From Haemonchus contortus (taxonomy: Eukaryota; Nematoda; Chromadorea; Rhabditida; Trichostrongylidae): 64,000 nucleotides of DNA. The notes beneath the pieces were generated by a model. It made no database searches and was not told the DNA's origin. It saw only the letters and a program-made list of their open reading frames with translations. Shown piece after piece: positions 38,821-50,800 of the stretch. The translations under genes were made by a program, and so were the position numbers. Each line of letters opens with the position of its first letter. The first letter of the stretch is position 1. Location: NCBI GenBank assembly GCA_000469685.2, contig LS997564.1, positions 43,308,240 to 43,372,239 on the forward strand, written 5' to 3'.

Positions 38821-41800
38821 TCATGACGATGTTCTTCGAAACCCACCTACAAGATGAGCAACGAGCAGCAACAGGAATGGCCAAGGCTTGTGTCCGTAAA
38901 TAGACCACCAATAACTCTCGAACGTCTCCACGGGTTGACTCACGACAACCTTGTTGTAGCTGCACATGAGCCTCATAGTTACGGAGTACGTCAACCAGAG
39001 CATTTCTCAATCCTGGTACGGACATTGTCGACGGAATCTGGCAAGCATTGATATAAGCTAGTAGTCCGAGCTACTTGATAAGATATACAGGAATGTGAAG
39101 GTTCATGGACCGGGAAATTTCTTTCAACGCTATGTGCAAGAGAAAAATCTGATCTGGTAGCTACCTTTTGAATTACACGAAGAGGGTCGACATTACTGCC
39201 AGCGTGATGAAGCAGCTGAGCCACATGGGTGGGCGTCTTCATAACTTCATCGATCAAACGTGTCCATAGGTCCGGATCATCGTGTTCTACAGAAATGAAC
39301 CCATTAACATCAGCCATGACCACCATCATCCAACTATTTTTTGGTCTTGAAAAGGCTAAGTCTTGGGGTAGAGCGCTGATAAGGAAGGTCTTTTAGGGCG
39401 TGGGACGCTTTTCGAAAATGGTTTTTTGCATGAAATAGGGGCATGAGCACTGAGTATAGAACTATGGTCCATTTCCGCTAAATGGCCTTCTAAATGCCAA
39501 AAATGTAGCGAAACTGATTTCGACAAAAACTGCCGTTTTAACCCACTGAACGTCGTTTGTTTCACTCATGGCGTCGAATGTCCGCACAGTAGAAGGGGCC
39601 AGTGGGGGCGACATTGAAATTAACGTGATTTGTGGCCAAAAAAGGGGGTCACATGTTGATACATGTTGACGAGTGCGGGGAGGCTTCATATGCGCTCTCC
39701 ACGATTAACCTGCCAGCAGCGACGAATGGTGTGGTGGATAACGATGTGGACTTCGAATTGGGACGGCTGCGCTGCGTTGATGGTTCGTATCTCCTGGGCT
39801 TTGCCATTTTGCTTTTTATGCTGCCACCTCCAGATTGGCCCCATATTGCACCGGGGTCAAAGCAAGTGCCTTACTGATCATGGTCGTGACCAGGACCACC
39901 CATTACCTCTACAAGTCGTTAGAAGGTGTGTGGCGCACTATAAGTGAAGGGGCTTCCAGGCTTCACACACCACGGAGCTCCCCCTCCCCTCCCGTCCCCC
40001 CTCCCGCTCCTCTACTTCCTCACGTAGTTTTTTCAACAGTTCGGCTGTTTTTGCATCTTTATCCTCCACATCGACAGTTCATTCAGTTCGTAAAACGTTG
40101 GTATGATATCAATTTGGTAGTCAAAAAACTCGATATCATATCATCTGGTCTTCGAACGTTGTATGGACATTGCACAGTCCATACAAATCTTTGAATCATT
40201 TGGACAGTAATGGTTTGACTGTTGTTTTATTTGAAAAACTGATGAAAGGGGATCTAATTTCGATATTCCACCGTTTTCTACCCTAACGCTGATATCGCGC
40301 CGTTGAAAGGTTTCTGTCCACTGTTCTGGGTGATCGTCTCCATTTCCATCTTTCCTCACGATCAGTATCTTCTGCAGTCACCTCGACTTCAGGAATGTCC
40401 TTCTTTATCGTGTCCTGCGAGCCCTTCATAGCAGGATGCGGAGTTAATTCTTCATTTCACCCTTCAAACCCTTCGTCTTGTTATTAGTCTAGTAATCTGG
40501 CACTTGAATGATTTCCTTCAGAGGTGACAGCTTTTTATATCAAGCCCAATGCTCATGGATCCTTCAGCAAGAAGACGAGCTGAAAGAGAATCTGTTTCGT
40601 TTTCCCGCAGAAAACCGCAGTTGACGCCCAGTTGACTCCAGGGAATCGGGAGCTACAATGAATATGGGAATCCTGATGTCCGCAGTTGACGCCCAGTTGA
40701 CTCCAGGGAATCGGGAGCTACCATGAATATGGGAATCCTGATCTCTTCGCATTGACGAACGAGGTCCGAACAGGAACCATATTATAGGGTTTTGCTCCCA
40801 TTACAACAATCATTTAGTATGAAATGAAGAGACTCCTTTGTACTCCTGGGAGTGTGAAGCCTGGAAGCTCCTTCACTGATAGTGCGCTACATATCAAATT
40901 CTAACGACTTGTAGAGGGTTTTGGGTGGTCCTAATCACGACCACTTGCTTTGGCCCCGGTGCAATATGGAGCCAATCTGGAGGTGGCAGCATAAAAAGCA
41001 ATTGGCAAACCCCAGGAGATACGAACCATCAACCCAGCGCAGCCGTCCCAATTCGAAGTCCACATCGTTATCCACCACACCGTTCGTCGCTGCTGGCAGC
41101 TTAATCGTGGAGAGCGCATATGAAACCTCCTCGCACTCGTCAACATGTACCAACATGTGAGCCCCTTTTTTGGCTACAGTTCACGTTATTTTCAATGTCG
41201 CCCCCACAGGCCCCCTCTACTGTGCGGACAGTGGACGCCAGGAATGAAACAAACGACGTTCAGTGGGTTAAAACGGCAGTTTTTGTCGAAATCAATATCG
41301 CTCCATTTTTGGCATTTAGAAGGCCATCTAGCGGGAATGAACCATAGTTCTATACTCAGTGCTCATGCCCCTATACCATGCAAAAAACCATTTTCGAAAA
41401 GCGTCCCACGCCCTGAAAGACCTTCCTTGTGAGACACACGCTTCAAGGAGTAAAGCACAGAGAAACTGGTACTGTTCTAAATTGGTTTCACTTTGGAAGC
41501 CGGTTCAGGAAATACATAACATGAAGATCGCTCTTGTTTCGCAATCACAGTATAATAGATAAGAGCTGACTACTCTAATCCAAGACCTGGGAATCTGGCC
41601 CGCAATACGATGGTTGCTTTGAGTAACACCTTCGATAGAGGAAAGTATTTCCAGGCTACGGCAGGGGTTCCTATTGCGGGCGGGCGTGGTCAATTGTGTA
41701 GAACGCTTTGACTCGATAGGAGCCCTTTTTCATGAAAATTATATGAACACCTGACGAGCATAGACAATTTCTACGATGACTTGAGAGGACCGTCATCGAG

Positions 41801-44800
41801 CTCTTCATATTCAAGATGCACGCTAACAATAGTTTAAAAACTTACCTTGGCAATACTCGACAGCCTTGTCCAGCTGATTATATTTTCTGATCATCAGATC
41901 CAATGCATCTGCGTGATTTCCACTTTTTCCCAGAAGAAGAATCATCTACAATTGATCCATTCGACAAAGACTTCATACAAAAGATGAAGCTAGTTTAAAA
42001 CCTCTTCGACAAAATTCTTCTGTCTGCACACTTCCAAAGCCCTATTTATTTGATAGCTTTCGTTTTTCCTCAGGAATGGCATTAACTTCTTTCTATCATA
42101 TTCTGCATATAACCGAACAGCCTGATCAGCAAATTCTGCTCCTTCGTTTTTACTGAGCAATTTCGTCAGGTATGCCATCTGGAACATTCCAAAATTTAGG
42201 TTACCTTGTATCAGTCATTCTCGAATGAGATGGTATAAACTGAGAGAAGATAAAATTGTTTCTCTGAAATAAAAACGAAAAGAAAATCATACCTAACAAG
42301 ATAAAAAGCATCTTCAAATATGTAATTATAAAAAAAATCAAGCAATACATGAACAGCCTAACAACAGAATTAAAATACGTACTTGGACTTTCGGCTGTCG
42401 AGCCATTGTGGTCATCACTAAAGCGGCTGGTACACTGTCTTCATTGTCCAGTAAAAGCCGTAATGTTCGATCAGAATTTATAAGCATCAATTCTGATATT
42501 TGTTCCTTCACCTGGGATGAATATAAGTCCGAGATGACACAAACTGCTAGACCCGAATTATTTGAAATCAGTGGTAGAGGAACTGTGCAATCTTTAACTT
42601 GTGGGAAAGCTTGAAAAACTCAGGTTCACACCAGGATGGTTGTTAATTTAAGTGTTTGCTGGCAAAAAACACGACAAATAGGATTGTTCTGGGGCTTGCT
42701 AGACAGAAGGGCGAACAGTGTAACGACTATCTCCAGTGAACCTCTGCGATCATCCCGAATATTCTCGAATTAACAACTAAGCTTGAATGCAGTAAAAGGA
42801 TTATGCGCTACGAGATAACTAATCCTTCCAAGAGGAGCCTTGCATTCGAATTTCATCGAGATTAGTCATTTGCGAGGGCAAACTCTGTCCTAAGCACCCA
42901 ACACCAAAATGTAGCACTACAACGATCAGCCTGATTAAAAAGAACGACCTATGAAACTGAGATCTGACAGTGCTCCCTTCAGAAGTTCTCTTTTGGGAGC
43001 TTTACTATACAACGAATCAAAACTTACATGATCAAATAGCTGATATTTGTCGATCACTGCAAAGACCTGCTGGTCCCCCAAATTGGTATAGATCTTGATG
43101 GCCGAGTCGAATTTTCTCTCATGAACATAGAGATGTGCTAAAGCATGATACAGTCGCAATTCCTCCTGAACAACCACTATTATGATGTGGTGTGAATAGA
43201 CTTTTTTTAGATGTACTTAGAATGTGTAAGTAAAAAAGAGAATATGCTCGCCTTATGCGAAAGAACGTCTGATTGTGAAGACGACGATAGTACCTCTTGA
43301 ATCCTTCTTAGAATCAATCCAATCAGCCAACCTCCAGTATGAACATTATGATATAAAACGACATAAAGAAAATACCAATAACTACCAACCCGTGCAACAC
43401 GCAATAGTGCTTCCCACATAAGTTCTTTTATTTCAGTTTGGCTTTCATTTTTACTTGAATTTACGTTGTATGTTACGTTGCGTTTGATTTGTTACGTTTT
43501 GCAGACTTTTTTCTATGATCAGCTGTTCTTATCTCTGGAGCTAGAGCAATTCTTTTCTTTTCGATATTTTGAAAAACTGCAAGGAGTTGTGAATGGAAAA
43601 ATCCTCGAGCCCTGAGATTTATGGTAATCACAGAATGGTTTCTGCGTTGAGTACCGATCTTCCATCAAAAAAAAACAAACAAAAACTTCGAAAAAATTAC
43701 CCAAGCTGCCTTAAACCTCTACTCTGTTTTAGATGGACGAATGTATGATACAAGGACGAACTCAACACGATTTCGACTTTTTCTGCTTTGAAACTGAGCA
43801 CGCACCGGTCCTGTACAAGTTGGGAGGCCACTGTTGTACTAAACGCTTGAAAAGATTGATATCATTGTAGAGTGCAGCTTGAAGTACAGTTTCGTAGCAT
43901 TTTGATTCCAGTTGTGGGCTTGACGTTGGAATAAACTAAAAGTAAAGATTACGTTTAAGAGGAACATTTGCTTCGTCTGCAGTTGCAAGAGCTTCTGATA
44001 CTCAGTACCTTTCCAGCCATCCAAAGTCATGATTCGCGCTAGTACTATTAAACCGAAAAAAAAGATTCGATTCGAGTTTTCGTGGGAGTGAAGGGGGGGG
44101 GGGGGGGGTGCGACGAGTACGAAATGAAGCCTAGAAACACCTTCGATTAGACAACAGGAAGGGTTTTAATTTGTTCTCACTGCATAACCCACTATGAAAG
44201 TCCATAATTTGAAGAAATTTTGCAGGGAGGAGAGCCCAACTATCTCTCTGGAGTTGCCTTGCTAACCCTTCCGTAACAGTGTCTTTAGCGACAATCTACT
44301 CAACGAATTACTAAGCCATGCACCTTTCTACCGACTCACTCCCACATCTGCTGTACTCCCTTAACTGCTCTAGAACTGCCCTTGTTTACCGTACACAACT
44401 ATACCAATAAAAAATGGTTATTCATTCACTGAACTATACTTATTCACCAATCACCTATTATTCTCCAGCTCGGTATCAGTTCCTGAGCCTGGCTTGCATT
44501 TTGGTTCAGGAGATTTAGTGAAATGCATTTTTCTCCATTCAACTGCTCGCCTATCACGTGATAAATATAATGTGGGCTTCTCTCCGTTTTCTCTAGTGGC
44601 TTTGGTCAAATTCAGATATGGTCCGACTTGGAAAACTGAATAAAAAGGATAGAGAATAAAAACGATGGGCCTTGAACAATCTCGTCTGAGGGAACCGCCC
44701 CGCATTCAAATTCCAATCAGAATCGTGGTGGCATATCGAATGCGTATATGACCTATGCAATGACTTGCGGTGGCTAGAGGATGTACAAGTCAGTGCTATC

Positions 44801-47800
44801 AATTTCCAGACGAGTCTGGTTACAACTAACCCACACCGAGGGGTTGGAAGATTTGGTTGACATGGGTGAGAATCAATCTGGGGTTCAAACTGCGGACCAT
44901 ACGTGTGAGATAGAGCGCCATGTACCACTACACCATCTTCGCCCTGGAAAATGCGTAAATTCCAAAGAGGGTCCACCCACCTCAGCAATGAGTGTGCATA
45001 GGCGAGCACGTTCGAATGCTCCAACTGCCCATTGCCACTCAGTAGTTGATGACCCGCAAACCTAAACAAGCTAGGCTTCACTAATGAATTAATTACATTC
45101 TTTTTGCCGCCTTTCCATCTTTAGTGTAGTGCAAAGCGTTCGCTGCGATCTAACGATCTGTCTGTAACGAAAATTTAGTATTACCTCAAAAGGCACCTGG
45201 AATTTTCGGTCAATTTCGGAATGGATGGGGGATAGGACAAAATCAACACGACACACTTCAGCGGAGCTCCACTTTCGCGGGTGAGACACGCACCAGAGTG
45301 TTAGCAGCAATAGCAGAACATCCTAATTTGGTTTCATAGTAGAACAGGCGCTACGGGAAAGTGAGTAAAAATGAGGTATGGATTTACAGATGCGACGGAG
45401 GAGATCCAGCCGCGGTAAGCAGAGCGTCCATAGAAGGCAGTAAATATTAGGTTGAGTCATAAGTCCTCGGACAATGTGATAGCGATGAGTTCTAGCGATC
45501 ATAACTCGGGAAAGAAGTGACGAAAATGAACGCGCGAGGCATTGTTAGATAGAGTATGGAAAGTTTTCCAAATGCATACTGGGGAACGCACCCAACTGTT
45601 TCCTTTCTCGCAACTGTGCCTCATGATTTCGAGCCGTCGCAACTCCACATCCGCAACACCATCATATTTATTTTTTTTATCTGGGCATGAACCCGCGGCA
45701 ATCGGTAGAGGTATGAAGAACTTCCACAAGCAGAAAGTGTACAATTCACAAGTGACACTAGGAGTTCGCATCGGGCGACTATTCCATCGAAGATGAAGAC
45801 CGTCCGCGATGCCCAATGGAGTTGGATTTGGACGTGCTGCGGAGCCCTTTGAAAACCGATCCGTACAAACTACTCGTGAACTGGTAGTCACTCCTGAGGT
45901 GAGTCAACCCACAGTTCTTCGTGGATTCAAGTCAATCGACAAGGTGCGAAAGCTCGGTCCATGGATGCCTCATGCTTTGAAGCAGGATGACATAGACCGC
46001 CGCGACGACGTGGCATTTTCTCTCCTCACGCTCAGTCGATCCTCTGCTCTAACGTTCACCGGCGTGCTCAATGGATTGACAAATGTGCGGATGCAGAAGA
46101 CTCCCCCAAACCCAACGTACACGCCAAGGAGGTTATGCTCTGATTCTGGTGGAGCGTTCACGGTGCCGAATAATGGGAGATGCTAGACGAAGGATGCACA
46201 GTGACCGCACACGTCTACATTTCGCAACTGAGGAATTTGAAGGCGAATCCCGAAGCTACACGTCCACAGCAGCACAAAGTTTACTTCCAGCACGAGAACG
46301 CTCGCCCTCACATTGCAAGAACGACCAAAACTGAAGTGACGAATTTCGGCAGGACAAGTTTACCAAACCAACCATGTTCCTAAGACTTTATCCCTCGGAC
46401 TACCACCTTTTTCCCCATCTTCAACGTCATCTGGATGACCCGCGACGACATCAAAATGGCACTGGAGCAGTTTTCCAAGGGCCACCAGCGTTCTGAAGCA
46501 AGGGCATTTACGATCTGCCCAAGCATTGGCAGAAGACTATCGATGCGAATGGGGCATATTTCAAATGATTCGCTATCCTTACTATATATAATCCACAAGT
46601 TTGGTGTGTCTGTCTGTATGTATCTATGTATGTATGTATGTATGTATGTTTGTTTGTTTGTATGTCACACAATCCGGTTTTACCTGAAAAATCACCTTTA
46701 GAGGTCGGGACAAGTTCGGGATGGATGGAGCCCAAGACAAAAATAGTAGAGCACATACGACCTCTGCGGAGCTCCGCCCACGGGGGGCGGGGCATGCGCC
46801 GGAATGGGCGGTGCCAACAGTAAAACATCTTATTCTTGCTCAGAAAAAGTCCAGACACCGGGGAAAAATGTTCAAAGATGGGGACTGGGTCAAGAAAGCA
46901 GATGGTGGAGACCCACGCGCTGTGGGCGGAGCTTTCGCAAAATGGGCGGTACTCTTCAGATGTATTCATAACTCGATTCAATTAACGCGCAGAGGCTGGG
47001 AAAAAAAATAAAAAGAGTGAGCAGGGCCTTATGCGTGCTGGGCATGGGTAAGTCTAGCGAAGCTCCGCCCACGGTGGGCGGGGCGTGCGTTAAGGTGAAA
47101 GCTACTTTTCAAAAATGAGTGTAACTTCGTTCGGAAACGTTCTAGAATGCGGGAAAAAAGTGGTTGGTGGTCATGGAACAAATGTGGTCAAATCCCAGAA
47201 GTGGGCGGGGTCGGCACCAAAGTGGGCGGAGCTTAGATCAAACATTTATAACTCTAATAAGAAACGTTCTGGGATGCGGCAAAAAGGTATTAAGGTGTAA
47301 AAGAACAAATGTGGTCAAATCCCATTAGTGGGCGGGGTCGGCACCAAAGTGGGCGGGGCAAGCGCCGAGATGGGCGGTGCCAACAGTCAAACATCTTATT
47401 TTTGCTTCGAAAAGGTCCAGACACCGGGGAAAAATGTTCAAAGGTGGGGATTGGGTCAAGAAACCAGACGGTGGAGACCCACGCGCTGTAGGCGGAGCTT
47501 TCTCAAAATGGGCGGTACTTTTCAGATGTGTTCATAACTCGATTCAATTAAGGCGCAGAGGCCAGGAAAGAAATAAAAAGAGTGAGCAGGGCCTTATGCG
47601 TGCTGGGCATGGGTAAGTCTAGCGAAGCTCCGCCCACGGTGGGCGGGGCGTGCGTTAAGGTGAAAGCTACTTTTCAAAAATGAGTGTAACTTCGTTCGGA
47701 AACGTTCTAGAATGCGGGAAAAAAGTGGTTGGTGGTCATGGAACAAATGTGGTCAAATCCCAGAAGTGGGCGGGGTCGGCACCAAAGTGGGCGGAGCTTA

Positions 47801-50800
47801 GATCAAACATTTATAACTCTATTCAGAAACGTTCTGGGATGCGGCAAAAAGGTGTTAAGGTGTAAAAGAACAAATGTGGTCAAATCCCATAAGTGGGCGG
47901 GGTTGGCACTAAAGTGGGGCTTGGAAAAAAATTTATACCTCTATTCAGAAACTTTCTGGGACGCGGCAGAAAGGTGTCAATGTGTAAAAGAAGAAACCTA
48001 GGTTGAAAAAAGACCCCCCTTTGGTCGATTTTTTGAGGAATTCCATCACAATTTGAAGGCGCGAAAATGTCCCACGGACCCCATTTCCTCCTGGAATCTC
48101 TGCGAAACAGTTCAACGGATGGACTCGCCATGCACTCAACATTCACTTAAAATAAAAAAAATATCTGAATTATCCTTACTATATATAAACGGCAAATGTC
48201 CGTTTGTCTGTCTGTTTTTCTGTTTTTCTGTCTGTTTGTCTGTGACACTATCTTATATGGTGCCGTTTGGAAATCAACTGAAACAGCTCAGATAGGTTGG
48301 AACAAGTGGGAAATGAGGTTGGAACAAGTGGGGAGTGAGCCGGGCTCCTTGAGTACACGTGACCCAAGCTAGGCTCCACCCACTAGGGGCGGGGCTTTCG
48401 CGGACCGTGTAGCCCACTGGAATCTGTAACTCCTTTGCTCCTGAGCCTAGAGTATTCAAATTTGGCAGAGTAGGCGGCAAGATGGGAAAACTAATGGTAG
48501 GTGACAGGTGTAGACTCCGCCCACTGGGGGCGGGGCTTCCTCGAAAATGGTCAATTTGGGCCTGGGTGGTACAAATATGGCAGAGATGTAGGCGGCAAGA
48601 TGGGAAAGCTAATGGTAGGTGACAGGTGTAGACTCCGCACACTGGGGGCGGGGCTTCCTCGAAAATAGTCATTTTGGACCTAATGCGTTAAAATTTGGTA
48701 GAGATGTAGGCGGCAAGGTGGGAAAACTAATGGTAGTTAACAGGTGTAGACTCCGCCCACTGGGGGCGGGGCATCCTCGAAAATGGTCAATTTGGGCCTG
48801 GGTGGTTAAAATTTGGGAGAGATGTAGGCGGCAAGATGAGAAAACTATTGATAGGTGACAGGTGTAGACTCCGCCCACTGGGGGCGGGGCTTCCTCGGAA
48901 ATAGTCAATTTGGGCCTGGGTGGTTAAAATTTGGGAGAGATGTAGGCGGCAAGATGCAAAAACTAATGGTAGGTGACTCCACCCACCGGGGGCGGGGTTT
49001 GCGTGAAAATACCGAATATGGACCTGCCTATTACGACATAAATTTCATCAAACAATATATTGGCCAAAGAGATCGTCGATGCGTAGGCTATCAAATGCCT
49101 ACTGCGACGGGTGCGGATAAATGTCAGAGTGTAAACAGATTTCATTCTCATCTCCAGTGAAATGAAGGCATTGCACAATGGATAGGGATAAACAAGAAAC
49201 TGATGATTTCAAGGTCCTTCCCATGGCTTCTTGGATTGTCTCAATTATTAGGGTGTCTCAAAAGTTTTGAGAAAATTTTGGTCATGAGTTTCGCAACCAT
49301 GTTGCGCAAGAAAGCGCCGAAGCGGAGCCACAGGGAAAAGGTCAGTAAAAGGTCACGCTTGGTAGATCATCATAACAAGAAAATTGTATTGCACTTCAGC
49401 TTTGGAAGTGAGCTATCATCATTTGATTTATGTCCGACCGACACGACTACCGGAGCCTTCTGCTTCACCATTACGAAACTGATAACTTCGACACTTAGGC
49501 TCGGAATGAGATATGGTGACTGAATGCAGCAGTGACCTTTTGTTGTCACCCACCATAAATGGCACGACCGCTTCCTTTCAGAAGAGATTTGCTCTGACGA
49601 AGTTCGTCTAAGCGAACGTCCACTGTCCTCAAATACCGACACTGTTCTGGCCTCCCGTCAGAGCGATCCTCTTCAAAGTCACAGGATATGGAATAGACGT
49701 CGACTACTCCCTATTCCAACATTCATGACGTTCGACGCAAAAGTCGCCTTTAAAGCAGACTCTTTACAATTGTCGCCCATTTCTTGACTGAGCAGCAGCT
49801 TGAGTGCGAGTCAGTGTGCGCCAGAAGCTCCTCGACTGTAAGCAAACGACGACATCAACCGACTCAAGTATTGCTCAGAATAAAAATTGGCTACCATGTG
49901 AAAATCCACACAGGAAATCTCAATGCCTACCAGTGGACGTAGGGCCACAGCTCGCTACAAAGCGAGGAGACATGGCAAGAAGGACATGAGCTCATTCTCC
50001 CTCTGCTCAACCGGGTGTTTTACTACGAAATCCTACCAGAGTGTACTGCAGTAAAGGCAGGAGTATTCTGTTACCGGCTGACTAAAATGGTGCTCCCAGC
50101 TCAGACTTCTCACCGGTTACAAGGAAATCTTCGATTGTGATGAGTAATGCTCGACCACCCCGGGCGAGAAAGTCGATGGATGAGCTGGAAAGACCTAGCA
50201 TTACCTGACTACCCCACTCCCGCCATATTCACCTGACCTCATCCGATATGACTGCCATACTTTCAGGGGCCATACCTGCTCTACAGGAAAAAAATTCACC
50301 AACTGTCGAGAGGTCAGGTGGGTGGTAGATGAATGAATTGCGTCATGCCTCTCTTCAAACTAGAGGAATGACGATATGCCCTGTTCGGTTGATGGAGGGA
50401 CGTTGTGGCTAAGAAGAACCACTATCCTGATCTAAGTTTGCTGCTGTAGTTATTTTGTGTTGAAAAAACTCTCAAAATCAAAATCATTCTCAAAAAAATG
50501 AATTTTCTCAAAACTTTTGAGACACCCTAATAGTATATTTATGAACGAATGTTAATGATTGCCAATTGACGCTACTATTTTGAGTTGGAGAACGGTACTG
50601 TCCATTTTTTGGAAGAGGGTGGATACTGTATTGCTAAGACAATTACACTCCAGAGTATCTTCACAGACATTCATTTATCGCAAGCCATGAGACGCGCACG
50701 GTATCGTGAGCAGCGCAACAGCTTTTTTGAACAAATGAGTTGAGCCGGACTTAATTCATTGTGGGCGAGGAGCTCACGGAGTGTATATATATATGTGTGT

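Noticed and set aside
39632..41432. ORFs with mirrored sequences in both foldback arms
   Set aside because: Identical text on opposite strands is due to the inverted arms; no gene.
45089..45310. 74-codon minus-strand ORF as a confident vps-41 exon
   Set aside because: Phase fits but similarity does not; kept only as a finding.
49004..50723. Possible Helitron helicase remnants either side of the inner mariner (YYDINFIKQYIGQRDRR; ELENGTVHFLEEGGY)
   Set aside because: Short readable stretches without any Rep or helicase motif; cannot be assigned.
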